The notes beneath the pieces are model-generated. The model did not search any database, was not told where the DNA came from, and was given only the letters and a program-made list of their open reading frames with translations. From Leptasterias polaris (Eukaryota > Echinodermata > Asteroidea > Forcipulatida > Asteriidae), in contig JAZGTN010000058.1 in assembly GCA_037783415.1 (NCBI GenBank), positions 6,794,001-6,858,000 of the forward strand: a stretch of 64,000 bases of DNA. The letters are read 5' to 3'. Below are positions 1 to 10,846 of this stretch, in pieces. Position 1 is the first letter of the stretch. Every line of letters starts with the position of its first letter. The position numbers were made by a program, and so were the translations under genes.

Positions 1-3000
1 TTTCATGTAAACATGATCAATTAGTGTTCCTCTCTCAGTAGTGGCTTCAGTAACACACTGCTTATAACCATGTTCTTGCATCACTTTCTCAACAGAAGAA
101 GATTGTTTGAAAATATCTTCATTGAAATCACCCATAATAATGCATTCGTTGGATACTTTATGTATTTCATCAAGCAAGAGTTTGAGGACTACAATAAAAT
201 CTCTCATTACATAAGATGGTGGTCGATAGATAACAACAACGGTTAAACAAACTTCTGAAATGATATGAAATGCAATATATTCAAGATTTGTCACTGGAAT
301 ATTCAATCTAGCGAGCACTCTGTCTTTTCTGGCACAAACAGCAACACCGCCATGATTCTGTTCCTTTAGTATTTGGGTAAGTAAACTAGAGTTGTCATAT
401 GAATTACATCTTCGTTGATGATACCAATTGAAATCAATCACATCCAGATCATGACATGGCTCTCTATCAATCCATGTTTCAGTCAGACAAATGAAGTCAG
501 ATGACATCATATCATTATTAGATGTGAAGTCCGTTTGATGAACTTGTAATCCTTGAATATTATGCAACATAATGGTTGTACTGTCACTATCATCATCTAC
601 AAGTTTATTATTGCTCTTGTCATTATTTTCATCAATAAATGTGGCCATCTTACTCAGTGCATCCATCACTTCTCCATTGCAATAAATACATTTTTCATTG
701 AATCCTTCTATCACAAGTCCATTGAGTGATGTGACTCTACTCAAAGCAACATATGCTTGTCCTGCAGCAAATATACGATGAAGACAAATAACTGCTCTGT
801 CTGTACTGAGTCCCTGAACCTTGTGAACTGTACAAGCCCATGCCAACTTGAGAGGGAACTGATGTCGCACAAACTGGTTAGTAACACTTTCTTCTACCAT
901 TTCAATAGGTACTACATGCACATCTGGATTATTTGAGGACTGCCTTTTCAATTTTGACCCGATAGATTTGTTATCAAAATCAATTTCAATATGACTTGGT
1001 GACGACTGAGCTGCTAACGTAATTATTTGATGAACAGTTCCAACTGCTCCATTCACAAGTCCATCACTTACATCAATATTTCTCGTTAACATTACTCTAG
1101 CACCAATACCAAGCCACAATGATTTTGATAATGAGGATTTATTTCCTTTTATTTCAGCACGTTTCATATTACCACTTCTTTCATCTTTCTTCAAATCCCT
1201 GGCCAAAATACACACACAGTCTACACACTTTGCAAACACGGTTTTCAAATTATATTCATCAACTTGCTTGTTACAAGGGTAAATATGCACAGCATCACTC
1301 CAATCTTCTCCAGTTTCACGTGATTGCAACATTGTAATGTCATCCTGCCGTAACTTTTCCTGTTTCTTTCTTACACGCAATCTGTTCAGTACTTCAGCAA
1401 AATGTCCATCTTCCTTTTGTCTCATTATCTCAGTCAGTTCTACTTTCAGGAAGTTATCATTCCACAAATCACATTGAAGTGTGCTTTGGTACAGAGATTT
1501 TCCTTTTACTGGAGGCAACTGATAGAAATCTCCAACAGCTATTATACTGACATTACTGAATGAAGCATAGTCTCTTGTTTGTTTTATCTGTCGTAGACGT
1601 CCATGAATGTAGCACAATAATTTTTGATCTACCATTGAGATTTCATCTATAATTAAAATGTGTAACTGTTGAAATTTATTCCGAAGCGTACTGATCTTAT
1701 CTTCACCGAGTGGCTGGTATGGCAGTCTAGCATTTACAGGTATTGAGAATGCACTGTGAATAGTGGCACCATTGATATTGAAAGCTGCAACACCAGTAGG
1801 AGCTGTAAGCAATACAGATACATCATCGGGATTTTCCATCATTCTAGCAAACAGTCTTGTTGCTTCATAATAAATTGATTTGATCAAATGACTCTTTCCT
1901 GTTCCAGCACCACCAGTAACAAAAACATGAAATGGCTCTATATGTTTGCCATTTGTCTTGTCCAAACACCACTGTCGGATTTTATAGAAAACTTGTTTCT
2001 GCTTTACATTTAATGACCTGCACAATGCAATTGCCTCATGCTTGGATATTCTATCTGAATATGGCTCAATGTTGCTCAATACTTCTTTAGTACTGTCAGA
2101 TTTCAAATCAGGAATTTCACATTCATCTTCAGAGTCATTCATTAATTCAGGACATTTGTTTTGGCATTCAAGTCTCTCTTGTTCTGTTTCAGGACAAATC
2201 TGAGCCCATGCATCTTCTTGTGGACCACATTTCTCAAGAAATTCTTTTGCTTCATCCAGTGCCTCAACATTAGACTCATACAGAGATCTATTCTTCTCAA
2301 CAATGCACTTGACAGACTGCAGCTCATTATTCAAATGAACAAAACCGTTGTTGTAAAAGTCTTCATACAAATTGAACTTTGACGGCTTCAGTTGTGCATC
2401 AACACGATATGGAAGAAATAATTGAAGGACACTCTGATAGTATTTCTCTGGACATTTGACAACTGAAAATCTAGGGTATCTAATGACTGCTGGATCACTT
2501 CGACTTCGTTTCTGTATATAACCTAAATGATTCTTTAATGTATGAACTGGCACCCGTTTCTTTTTACTTTCTCCTTTGGTTTTGTTGGTGCCTGTATATA
2601 TTACTCTATATTCTGAACAGAATTTTCCTAAGCACATTGACTCAAATTCCTCAGTATCTGGCCTTGCAAGGTACCGATCAACTCTACTCGTCATCCAAAT
2701 ATTATCATCACCATCACATTTGCTTTTAATCACACTTATCGGTAAACTCATTCTGACAGGATTCTCACCAACAGGTATAAACTGTACTTCTCTAGATCCT
2801 TCTTTTAATCTCAAACCACAGACCCGATACACTGCTTCTTGTGCTGATACTTCACGATTATGCAGATACACAGAACCAAGTTTCTTCATACTCTGTTTGG
2901 CATCTAAATTACCTTTCTGTGCCTCACTCTGAGCATGTGACAACAAAACACCCATTTCACGTTCAGCTTTAGACATATACGATACAATGTAAGCCACACA

Positions 3001-6000
3001 AGCATACACATCACAGATATACTGAATGTCCATATTTGCACTCCAACATCTTATCAAATGAGGATTGTACAAATTCACCCAAACATCCTGTGGTTGTCTT
3101 TTCAGTACAATAGTTGTCTTCTTGCTTAACACATTGTTGGCCTTCTCAAATTCCTGTTGTGTAATACCAATATGCTCAAACAATTCAGTAGTTGTCATGT
3201 GTTGGTTTTCTTCATCTTTTATTGCAACCCAAAGTGACTTCAATACTTTTTTTGCGTCATCACTTTCTTTATCATCATTTTCTTCATTCTCTTTTTCATC
3301 ATCTGTTGGCTGTGGTTGTGCAATAAATGTCTGTTTAGATGGTGGTCTATGGAAATTGAACCTGCATTCAGTACCTTTTTTCTTACACGACTTTGTATGC
3401 CTCCGGCTATGAAGCTGTACACGACTAACAATCTCATTAAGTTCATCATCTTCTTCCTTAGATGGCAACTCACAACTGACATATCTATCAATAAATGTAA
3501 CAACATCCTTGTCCTGATCATGTCCTAATCTTGGTGCATTTTCAATCCAGAAAAGACAATGTGTATGAGGAGATCCTCTCTGTTGAAACTCCACTCTGTA
3601 AAAATAATCCTTCACTTTTCCAATAGGTTCAGCCTTTGACATAATGACATCTTTTAAAAAAGTATGAAATCGTTTGTCAAACATTCTAGCTGCAGTAACA
3701 GGATTACTTCTCAATACATTGCATTTCTCATTCCAGTCTAAATCATTTACATCTCTTGAATCACCTTGCTGTCGCAGTATTGTGTTGATAACTTCAGGCC
3801 ATCTCATATCTGCTGCTGAGAATGAGCAAAACCAAGTTGGGATTCCTAACTGTCTTATCATAGCTAAAACATCTTTCTGTGTCGCTTGCCAATATGGAGG
3901 TGTTCCTCTGATTGGTTTCAGAAATTTGTATCCACTATCAGACTTTAGAATGTCTCTCAAATGTTCCTTGTCATTTATCATTCTTGCTTCTACTCTTTCA
4001 TCATTGTACATTCTGCCAGAGTTTTTACGCAATGCAATAGAAACACATGACATCACTTTTTGAATTTCCAACAAATATTGTGCGTAAAAAATGTACTGAG
4101 TGTTTTTTGCAAACCTGTTATCAGCATGCATGAGTCTGTTATGCAGATATCTACACAGGGTTAGCTTCACATCACGCTTATCACTAAATATGGGAGTTCC
4201 TTGAGAAAATAATGTTGGAAAGCATTTTGATTCATTCCCTTCTTCCATTAAAACTCTGACTGGATAATTTCCTTCACATGGTGCAACACAAAGTATATCA
4301 TCAAAGTACTGATCCAGAATTTCCTGACCTATATCTGATGGCTGTAAACACGTATCAAGTGGAATTCCACGCAAGCGATCCTCATCAGTTTCCTCATCAC
4401 TGTCAATCTTATCAACTACTCCTTCATCACTTTCAGCACTTACTGCAACATCCTCTAATAATGGGTCTTCCCAATCAGTGTTAATTTCAATATCTTGATA
4501 CCACACGTTATTATGTTTAAGGTAATGCAATGCATTCTCTACATTTTTCTTGTTGACAAACTCATACTGATAATGTCCACGATAAGTCAGCTTTCTCTTT
4601 AATTTTACTCTAATCATCTGATCATCATTTCTACTTCTTGGTAATGACTTTACAGTTTCTGTTACATTGGATGGCACACATACAACTGGTCCTCTGACAC
4701 CATGCTGTCCTCCTTTAGGTAATGCTATCATCTTAATGAATGGGATATTTATTGCAATCAAATGTTTTTCTAAACCATTTAAACAATCTAACTGCTGTGG
4801 AATATCTGTTAGTGTTAAATTATTGACATACGCCTCTGCTGGAAAGTCATTATTGAGTAGTTTCCTATGACATGTGTAGCATATCCACAAACATGATCTG
4901 CTAGATTGTATCACATGACAACTTGATGGACAATCTCGACTACAAGTATGAACATAATTTGCAGATAAAAAACTAGGGTCTCTGTATTTATCTTTAGTAC
5001 ATTTCAAAACCTGTTTCCGAAAGAGAAGTTTAAGACAAACAGCGCAAACATATTCAGGTCCTTGTGAAACTTCTTTCCTAAACATCTCTGTCACGTGACT
5101 GATACTGAGTCTCTTTTCCTTTTTATTCAAGGCACGTTTGCGATTTTTATTAATCATATTTTCCTTATAAGCTTTATTCGTGTGATATTTGTGATTTCCA
5201 TACTGGATTAAGTTTCTCCTGTATTTTGAATTCTGATATTTAGCTTTATTGTATTTGAGTAGTCTTTCTTTGTATCTAACATTGTTACTATATTTAGATT
5301 TGCCAAAGTTAATCAATGTGTCTCTATATCTAGCATTGTTGCAATATTTAGATTTACTCTTATTAATTAAGCTCTCTCTATATCTAGCATTGTTGCAATA
5401 TTTAGATTTACTCTTATTAATTAAGCTCTCTCTATATCTAGCATTGTTGCAATATTTCGATTTTCCCTTGTTAATTAGGGTCTCTTTATAGTTAGCATTG
5501 TTTGCGTATTTTGATTTTCCATCCCTAATCAACGTTTCTCTAAAGTGAGCATTTTCTTTGTACTTTCTTTTACTATTGATCCTCACACTCTCTCTATATG
5601 AAGGATTATCTTGGTACTTCTTTTTTATACATTCAACGGTTTCTTCCCTCGAGTTCTGATATCTTGCTTTTCGTGCACTGAGTCTTCCAGATTTAAAACA
5701 TAAATTCTCCTGGTATTTCATTTTCAAATTTTGTTTTGTAATTTCAGCATTTTCATTGTAACTTTTCTTATTGTAATTTGATTTGTCTTTTTTGTATTCA
5801 TCACTGCTATGTTTCATTTTATCACGTTCCTTCTGTTTGGCCATTTTAGATTCTTTTGGTTTCATTTCTTTCTGCTGCACAAATTGTTTGTATTTTTCTC
5901 TAGCTTTCTCCCTTGCCAATTTTTGCTTTAATTTCAAATTGACACGCTTTTTCCTTTTTGGTTTCACAATGTTTGCTGTCACTTTGTTCACTACAGTTTC

Positions 6001-8655
6001 CAGACTATCGTTATGTTGAAATCCTATGTCTTCATCACACTGCACTGTCTGCTTTGAAGATGTTTTTTGTTTTCCTTTCACATCAGATAATTGCATAGTT
6101 ATCTCAGTAACTGACAAAACAACATCATAATGAACTCTTCCTCTGTGATATAAGTAAACTGCCATTCCTAAACTTGGAAGATTGTTGTCAAAATAATTTG
6201 TAGAAAATCTATACCAATTATTTACATCATCAAATGTACATATGTCAACTTGCAACATATCAACCATTGCCATTATTTCAAGCTCTGTTGCCCATGTTCC
6301 ACTATCATACATCATTTGTGTCATTACATAGTCCTCCATGCTAATAAATCCATCTCTCAAAACACATTGAAATTTACTTTGGTTTGTCAACAAGTGATCG
6401 ACAGTTGCAATCCTCAACTTCATATGACTGTTTTCAGATCCGGATAAAGCATATGAAATTGCTCGGAAAAAACAATTACCATCACCTCTAATCTTCTTCA
6501 CATCATTAGGCTTACCAATAACTGGACATTCTTCAGATACAAAAGAAGACTTCAAGTGTGATTTTACAATTTCTAGCTTATCACAAAGACTGTGTCGAAA
6601 CTCAAGTGTGAGAGGAGTAAATGTCATCACATTTGGTCGAGATAGGCCAATGATTTCAATATCAAGACTCTCACAACCCATGGCAGTTTCTACATGTAGC
6701 ACATCACCTTTAAAGTCATGACTGTTCATTTTGTGACAATTCAAGCTCCCAACATCAGTACCCTTAGTCCCATCATCTACACTATTTCCAAGTCTACAAA
6801 TAGAAGCCCTTTCTGATTGGTCATCCTCCTCAAGAGTCAAATCCACTACATCATCTTGCAGCATATCCATACTCCAGTCCTTACAATCATCAACTGCACT
6901 ATCAGTACAAGTACGGTTGCCTTTCATATGTTCCTGTGTACATGTTACAGCATTGTCGCTTATGCAAAGATTGACACCAGTTATTTCAAACTGTTCATTA
7001 ACCGACAGATTCATTGATTGAGCTAAATTGAGACAATACCTGTAAACACCATGCCATGAAACTGCACGCATCAGAATGCTTGTCCCATCTTCAACTTGAC
7101 TGCCATGGACATTTCTAGAATGAGAATCAAACACATAATAAATACCATCTTGAGCAATCACTGCAAAAGTGCTCCCATGAAAACATATGAAACATGCTTG
7201 GTATATCTGAATTGTTTGTTCTACAGCTTTTCTAAGTGAAATCATGCCATACTCTTCTAAACTCGGATCATTTTCGTTAAACGTTCCAGTCACAGGTTCC
7301 CCGTAATTCATACTGAAGTTGCTTTCATACACATTTAAATCGGTTGGTAATTCATTAACAAGCAGATACTCATTACTCATGGTTGAACTTCTCTGTAAAA
7401 ATCCATATAACTCATTACCAGTATTCAGCACATTGTCCATTTCATTCATTTGCCAATATTTCATACACTTTGTCTGACTTCTCATAACAGCGCTAAGGCT
7501 CATTGCCACACATTGCTTTCCACTATTTACTCCAAATCTAGCATGGCCCTGATGATGAGTACCTTGTGCCACCAGCGTTTGATCAAAATTAATATCCTTA
7601 CTACTCTGAGTTTTACATTTCATTTTCGCAGGCTTCACCATTTCAGCACATGAATCTTTAGACTGCAATTCATTACTGCCATTACTCACATTTGTATCAA
7701 CTCTTCTCTTTAATGGGGTTCTTTGACCTTCTGTCATATTATTATTTTTTCCTTCACAATACTTCACTGTTTTTGTTCGTTTTTTGGACTTCTTCATCCC
7801 ATATTCATCAACATGTAATTCACAATGAGATGCATTTTTCTTTACATCATTTTTGTGGGCATCCTTGATACAGCTGTGTGTTTCTCTTTTACCAGTCTTA
7901 TCAATGAAAGGCCGAGTTCTTTCACTGTGTGATCTTGTACGCATATTCAGTGACACTTTGGGTTGTGTTTGATTATCTGCTTTCTCCTCACTTTTTGATT
8001 TACCATTTACACTCGACTGTCTTGAGGGAGATGGATTTGTTTTGTTCTTCCTTAAGAAATAACCACCAGTTTGTCTTCTCACGGACTGCTTTGTATTGCT
8101 TCGTTCAACATACCTACATGTATGTCCTGCCTTTGATGTAGCACCATGTGATCTTGCTTTCTTTTTTGCTGACCATTCATCCAAACACTTGTTCACTCCA
8201 CTGTACAACAAGTCAAAAGTATTTTCATCTGTAGAAATACCAAAATTGTTAAACAAAGTGTCACTGTAATTACTATGTCCACATTTGCGGCAAATCCACG
8301 TGAATGTCTTACTGATCAATCGTTGTGTCACATTACAAAACCCAGAGCAACTAACGTGAAACCACACACAACATTTATCACATTGTATTGTCTTTGCACC
8401 AGATTCATCAATTTCATCACAGAGCCAACACATACATGTTTTACCATTGTTTGATTCATTTTCAAAATGATTCAGTTTTTGTGCTCTACATGTTTTTCTC
8501 TTATCACATTTGTACTTTTCTGAGCCATTTTTCCTTCTCAATTTCTTGGCACTCTCACTTTGTTCAGTATGAATTAATTGGCTAATACTTCTTTTAGTAT
8601 GCCTAAATATGCTTTTCTGTTGCTTTTCATGCAATTGTCTATCCACCTTTGTCAT
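1..8655 (-). CDS. Helitron2/Helentron-type RepHel-endonuclease polyprotein (partial, C-terminus off the left edge)
   Basis: Single frame of 2,885 codons; I checked every in-frame triplet and found no stop. PHD finger about residues 74-125 (paired Cys, one His). Cys-protease like herpesvirus tegument USP/C76: C382 in a KQCVA context, D510-x-H512. OTU protease: GDGNC with D726 and C728, H842 in HYD. Lys-rich stretch with 18-residue repeats about 970-1165, then a Cys-rich DUF6570-like segment about 1200-1360. Rep (Helitron_like_N): HTH at 1697-1699, tyrosines Y1889 and Y1893 in YIVSY. PIF1/SF1B helicase: Walker [10 protein letters not shown]2254; Walker B IIDE, D2337; VHKVQG and ALSRV late motifs. 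AP-type endonuclease from about 2695: N2699, E2726, GDFN D2843, DH 2880-2881. Rep nicks and joins single strands and the helicase unwinds, for rolling-circle transposition. The start used is the first ATG after the solo LTR; the older reading frame began farther upstream (see 9775-9914). All visible catalytic residues are intact, so the copy is young. Confidence 0.95.
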   Translation of the reverse strand, partial: MTKVDRQLHEKQQKSIFRHTKRSISQLIHTEQSESAKKLRRKNGSEKYKCDKRKTCRAQKLNHFENESNNGKTCMCWLCDEIDESGAKTIQCDKCCVWFHVSCSGFCNVTQRLISKTFTWICRKCGHSNYSDTLFNNFGISTDENTFDLLYSGVNKCLDEWSAKKKARSHGATSKAGHTCRYVERSNTKQSVRRQTGGYFLRKNKTNPSPSRQSSVNGKSKSEEKADNQTQPKVSLNMRTRSHSERTRPFIDKTGKRETHSCIKDAHKNDVKKNASHCELHVDEYGMKKSKKRTKTVKYCEGKNNNMTEGQRTPLKRRVDTNVSNGSNELQSKDSCAEMVKPAKMKCKTQSSKDINFDQTLVAQGTHHQGHARFGVNSGKQCVAMSLSAVMRSQTKCMKYWQMNEMDNVLNTGNELYGFLQRSSTMSNEYLLVNELPTDLNVYESNFSMNYGEPVTGTFNENDPSLEEYGMISLRKAVEQTIQIYQACFICFHGSTFAVIAQDGIYYVFDSHSRNVHGSQVEDGTSILMRAVSWHGVYRYCLNLAQSMNLSVNEQFEITGVNLCISDNAVTCTQEHMKGNRTCTDSAVDDCKDWSMDMLQDDVVDLTLEEDDQSERASICRLGNSVDDGTKGTDVGSLNCHKMNSHDFKGDVLHVETAMGCESLDIEIIGLSRPNVMTFTPLTLEFRHSLCDKLEIVKSHLKSSFVSEECPVIGKPNDVKKIRGDGNCFFRAISYALSGSENSHMKLRIATVDHLLTNQSKFQCVLRDGFISMEDYVMTQMMYDSGTWATELEIMAMVDMLQVDICTFDDVNNWYRFSTNYFDNNLPSLGMAVYLYHRGRVHYDVVLSVTEITMQLSDVKGKQKTSSKQTVQCDEDIGFQHNDSLETVVNKVTANIVKPKRKKRVNLKLKQKLAREKAREKYKQFVQQKEMKPKESKMAKQKERDKMKHSSDEYKKDKSNYNKKSYNENAEITKQNLKMKYQENLCFKSGRLSARKARYQNSREETVECIKKKYQDNPSYRESVRINSKRKYKENAHFRETLIRDGKSKYANNANYKETLINKGKSKYCNNARYRESLINKSKSKYCNNARYRESLINKSKSKYCNNARYRDTLINFGKSKYSNNVRYKERLLKYNKAKYQNSKYRRNLIQYGNHKYHTNKAYKENMINKNRKRALNKKEKRLSISHVTEMFRKEVSQGPEYVCAVCLKLLFRKQVLKCTKDKYRDPSFLSANYVHTCSRDCPSSCHVIQSSRSCLWICYTCHRKLLNNDFPAEAYVNNLTLTDIPQQLDCLNGLEKHLIAINIPFIKMIALPKGGQHGVRGPVVCVPSNVTETVKSLPRSRNDDQMIRVKLKRKLTYRGHYQYEFVNKKNVENALHYLKHNNVWYQDIEINTDWEDPLLEDVAVSAESDEGVVDKIDSDEETDEDRLRGIPLDTCLQPSDIGQEILDQYFDDILCVAPCEGNYPVRVLMEEGNESKCFPTLFSQGTPIFSDKRDVKLTLCRYLHNRLMHADNRFAKNTQYIFYAQYLLEIQKVMSCVSIALRKNSGRMYNDERVEARMINDKEHLRDILKSDSGYKFLKPIRGTPPYWQATQKDVLAMIRQLGIPTWFCSFSAADMRWPEVINTILRQQGDSRDVNDLDWNEKCNVLRSNPVTAARMFDKRFHTFLKDVIMSKAEPIGKVKDYFYRVEFQQRGSPHTHCLFWIENAPRLGHDQDKDVVTFIDRYVSCELPSKEEDDELNEIVSRVQLHSRRHTKSCKKKGTECRFNFHRPPSKQTFIAQPQPTDDEKENEENDDKESDDAKKVLKSLWVAIKDEENQHMTTTELFEHIGITQQEFEKANNVLSKKTTIVLKRQPQDVWVNLYNPHLIRCWSANMDIQYICDVYACVAYIVSYMSKAEREMGVLLSHAQSEAQKGNLDAKQSMKKLGSVYLHNREVSAQEAVYRVCGLRLKEGSREVQFIPVGENPVRMSLPISVIKSKCDGDDNIWMTSRVDRYLARPDTEEFESMCLGKFCSEYRVIYTGTNKTKGESKKKRVPVHTLKNHLGYIQKRSRSDPAVIRYPRFSVVKCPEKYYQSVLQLFLPYRVDAQLKPSKFNLYEDFYNNGFVHLNNELQSVKCIVEKNRSLYESNVEALDEAKEFLEKCGPQEDAWAQICPETEQERLECQNKCPELMNDSEDECEIPDLKSDSTKEVLSNIEPYSDRISKHEAIALCRSLNVKQKQVFYKIRQWCLDKTNGKHIEPFHVFVTGGAGTGKSHLIKSIYYEATRLFARMMENPDDVSVLLTAPTGVAAFNINGATIHSAFSIPVNARLPYQPLGEDKISTLRNKFQQLHILIIDEISMVDQKLLCYIHGRLRQIKQTRDYASFSNVSIIAVGDFYQLPPVKGKSLYQSTLQCDLWNDNFLKVELTEIMRQKEDGHFAEVLNRLRVRKKQEKLRQDDITMLQSRETGEDWSDAVHIYPCNKQVDEYNLKTVFAKCVDCVCILARDLKKDERSGNMKRAEIKGNKSSLSKSLWLGIGARVMLTRNIDVSDGLVNGAVGTVHQIITLAAQSSPSHIEIDFDNKSIGSKLKRQSSNNPDVHVVPIEMVEESVTNQFVRHQFPLKLAWACTVHKVQGLSTDRAVICLHRIFAAGQAYVALSRVTSLNGLVIEGFNEKCIYCNGEVMDALSKMATFIDENNDKSNNKLVDDDSDSTTIMLHNIQGLQVHQTDFTSNNDMMSSDFICLTETWIDREPCHDLDVIDFNWYHQRRCNSYDNSSLLTQILKEQNHGGVAVCARKDRVLARLNIPVTNLEYIAFHIISEVCLTVVVIYRPPSYVMRDFIVVLKLLLDEIHKVSNECIIMGDFNEDIFKQSSSVEKVMQEHGYKQCVTEATTERGTLIDHVYMK
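5222..5560 (-). repeat. 54-bp tandem coding repeat inside the Helentron ORF (18-residue units)
   Basis: The unit reads [18 protein letters not shown]. Two units are nearly identical at DNA level (phase points 5341, 5395, 5449) and flanking units are degenerate. The Lys/Tyr/Arg spacing continues outward to about 5760 in weaker form. It lies between the OTU domain and the DUF6570-like region and keeps the frame. Similar K-Y-N-Y-R repeats occur in other Helitron proteins, from family knowledge; function unknown. Confidence 0.85.
8651..8655. other. Target-site duplication, left copy (gtcat)
   Basis: Matches 9775-9779 exactly. On the minus strand it supplies the ATG used as the first codon of the interrupted ORF. 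Confidence 0.85.
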
Positions 8656-9774
8656 TGTAACAAACAGATTGAAAATTACTTCTTTACTTTTGTTTTGCTC
8701 GGCCGTTCAGTAGGAAAACTATAGGGGTCAGCCGAGAGGTCTGAATGGAGCACCTATGAGTTGCGTCATTGTGGTCTGGGCTCATTCAACTAATTTGGGC
8801 AGCTTTCTAAGTTTGTATGGGATACTTTAACTGAGGTTTCTTTGAGCTGAGAGTTGTATGGAATCGGGATTAATGTTCATGGGTTAAGAATGTGCCTAAC
8901 TATTGTGTTGGTTGTGAGGGGCATATAAAAACCAGGGAGTGTTTCTCCTCGGGGAGTTTTACGTTGCGGGTGCTGAAGGGTGCGTCTCGCCGGGTGGGTG
9001 TAACCAACGGACAGGTGTCAGCGCTGAGGCTGCCGCAATTACAGCCGCCGTACTTCGAGAGTCGGCGACTCCAGAGTTAGTGGGTCTAGAGTCCGTGGTG
9101 TGGAGGCCCATGCCGTAGCAGCGTAAATCCTCCCGAGAATTCCAGACCTGAAGTTTGGCTTCGTCGAAGCCGAAGGCCTTGTAAGTATAATTTATAATAA
9201 TTATACTTAAATCATTTGGGCATGTTGAAGTCACTTGTGCACTTCATTGGTGTAATATATCGGTGTATTTTTGCTGAGGTAAAATGCTTTAATTAGACAG
9301 TTAGGAAGTTTGGTATTTGTATAATGCTTTGGCTGTGCATTCTGTGACAATGATATTGTAAGTATGTGAAATAATATATTTTCACAGGGGTTTCCGTATA
9401 ACACCACCTCCTTGGGCGTGGTCGTGACGACTCGTGGGACGTCTGCCGATGGTGATAGGGCGGGGTCTACCTTTTTCTGTGACGTGATTCTTTACTTTGG
9501 AATGCGGGGACGACGTAGTTTTTCATGTACTTTGATATTGTATTAAAGCGAGCTATGTATGATACTCTTCATTGTACTAAATGGTTAAAAGCTGTACTGG
9601 AATGTGAAAGTTCCCGAGCGAAGGGGGTCTATGCACCTTGGGTTATATTTATTAAATACTTTAGTTATACATATTTGTTAATCTCAAACTGTTTCCATTG
9701 GTTTCCTGTTCTTGTATTGAGTTGACTGTCATTATTGGTCTGAGTGGAGTGGCACAAGGGTCTACTCTGCGACA
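8656..9774 (+). mobile_element. Solo LTR, 1,119 bp, inserted in the Helentron
   Basis: Begins TGTAAC and ends GCGACA (TG...CA termini with short inverted TGT/ACA). It is flanked by a perfect 5-bp duplication, gtcat, at 8651-8655 and 9775-9779. Plus-strand LTR signals are present: TATAAAA at 8924-8930, ATTAAA at 9542-9547, a strong splice donor GTAAGTAT at 9181 and a possible acceptor TTTCACAG ending at 9387. A short perfect hairpin lies at 9157-9171. There is no internal region, primer-binding site or second LTR, so this is a recombined solo LTR. Its transcription would run against the Helentron. The internal-family identity cannot be told from the LTR alone. Confidence 0.85.
8924..8930 (+). 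promoter_or_regulatory. TATA box of the solo LTR
   Basis: TATAAAA about 270 bp into the LTR, 250 bp upstream of a consensus splice donor. This is the expected U3/R layout for plus-strand transcription. Confidence 0.6.
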
Positions 9775-9779
9775 GTCAT
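9775..9779. other. Target-site duplication, right copy (gtcat)
   Basis: Five-base direct repeat of 8651-8655, the usual size for Gypsy/Copia/BEL-type integrases. Confidence 0.85.
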
Positions 9780-9862
9780 ACAAATCTCCATCGATTTCCC
9801 ATTTTTGTGGTAACTGTACATCATATGTTTCCTAGCTTTGTCTGTCATTCTTCTACATTTTG

Positions 9863-10840
9863 TTACCGTGTATCCAGTTGATTCCAATCTTTTAGCTTTT
9901 TTCTGATGCCATTCTTACATGTACATGTTTCAATCACTTTCCTCTTTAATGTACGAGGACACTTTTTCATTGGTACTGCAAATACCACGGTCACCTGGCT
10001 TTTATACTTCTCTTGGCTCTTCTGATACATGTACATCTGATTCCCATACCTGTCTTTACAGGACTTCATACACCTTTTCTTGCTTATCTGATTCTCATAC
10101 CTGTACTTATTGCATTTCTTACATCTGTCACCATGGCTGTTGAACTTGTCATTCAGGCTTTTGTACTTTCCATTCAGGCTTCTATTCTTGACAAGCATAC
10201 TTTTGCCATAACTTTTGACATGACTTTCATTAGAATTCTCATGGCTTTCATTATTGTTCAGACTCTCACCTTTCTCATTGCTGTGACTTTCAGACTTGTC
10301 ATGGCTTTGACTCTCACCTTTCTCATTGCTGTGACTTTCAGTCTTCTCATGGCAGTGACCTTCATACTCATAATGACTGTAACTCTCACCTTTCTCATGG
10401 ATGTGACTTCCAAACTTCTCATGGCTATAACTTCTAAGCTTCTCATGGCTGTGACTTCTAAGCTTCTCATGGTGGACTCTTTCCAGCTTCACATCACTTT
10501 GATTCACCTTCTTATTGCCAAGTATTTCATGCTTCTTATTGCCAAGTAATTTATGCTTCTTATTGCCAAGTAATTTATGCTTCTTATGCTCTTCATACAA
10601 ATCATTGCTGTCCCTGATAGCTTGCACATCTGCAAGTTTCTCAGGGACGTCCTCAAGCATAGACACTTGAGTCATGTTAGAGTGAAAGACAGCAGAATTC
10701 ACACAAGAAACAGTAAAGTCAGAAAAGAACACACATCTGTCAGAGGAAACCACACCTCGTCTATTCCGCTTCCTCTCCCCACTCAGTGTCAGGAACCGCA
10801 TAGCACCCTTCTCCCTCTCAGCGACTTGATACTTCGGCAT
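9863..10840 (-). CDS. Helentron-associated ORF1, His/Ser/Glu/Lys-rich repeat protein (325 aa)
   Basis: I do not recognise this family. It is read on the same strand as the Helentron ORF and directly upstream of it. Start chosen at MPKYQ, because a splice acceptor (pyrimidine tract, then CAG) ends at 10847 and the earlier in-frame ATG would lie in the intron. The N-terminal 80 residues are ordinary, rich in Arg and Phe. The middle has KHKLLGN repeats and then about a dozen units like SHSNEKGES, low-complexity and charged. The C-terminal quarter has scattered Cys (CKKCNKYRY, ETCTC) and many basic residues, so it might bind nucleic acid or metal. Plus-strand frames over it are shadows. The stop is followed within 14 nt by the next ATG, and a slippery heptamer precedes the stop by 30 nt. 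Confidence 0.6.
   Translation of the reverse strand: MPKYQVAEREKGAMRFLTLSGERKRNRRGVVSSDRCVFFSDFTVSCVNSAVFHSNMTQVSMLEDVPEKLADVQAIRDSNDLYEEHKKHKLLGNKKHKLLGNKKHEILGNKKVNQSDVKLERVHHEKLRSHSHEKLRSYSHEKFGSHIHEKGESYSHYEYEGHCHEKTESHSNEKGESQSHDKSESHSNEKGESLNNNESHENSNESHVKSYGKSMLVKNRSLNGKYKSLNDKFNSHGDRCKKCNKYRYENQISKKRCMKSCKDRYGNQMYMYQKSQEKYKSQVTVVFAVPMKKCPRTLKRKVIETCTCKNGIRKKLKDWNQLDTR
9896..9902 (-). promoter_or_regulatory. Candidate -1 ribosomal frameshift heptamer A_AAA_AAG
   Basis: In the ORF1 zero frame the codons are AGA AAA AAG. A -1 slip continues with GCT in exactly the frame of the large ORF. That frame is open upstream only to 9914, so the heptamer lies inside the 50-nt overlap. I see no clear downstream stem-loop or pseudoknot by eye. 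Confidence 0.45.
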
Positions 10841-10846
10841 TTTGTC

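Larger units (their letters stand above)
9775..9914 (-). pseudogene. Severed N-terminal part of the Helentron large ORF
   Basis: Removing the LTR and one target copy restores an open minus-strand frame into MTKVDRQLH. The frame is open from just after a TAA at 9917-9915. It contains an ATG at 9848, 23 codons before the post-LTR ATG, giving MTDKARKHMM and onward. With the LTR in place, 1,124 added bases (not a multiple of 3) and LTR stops break it. The ATG at 9848 lies 14 nt after the stop of the upstream ORF (9865-9863). The large ORF was therefore either re-initiated or reached by frameshifting. A spliced start is also possible. Confidence 0.7.

Noticed and set aside
1119..8585. Many plus-strand frames of 60-130 codons across the Helentron
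   Set aside because: They are shadows of the minus-strand 2,885-codon ORF and show no protein family character.
9919..10549. Plus-strand frames with hydrophobic repeats (LTFLIAVTF type)
   Set aside because: Antisense of the SHSNEKGES repeats of ORF1; the apparent membrane protein is a strand artefact.
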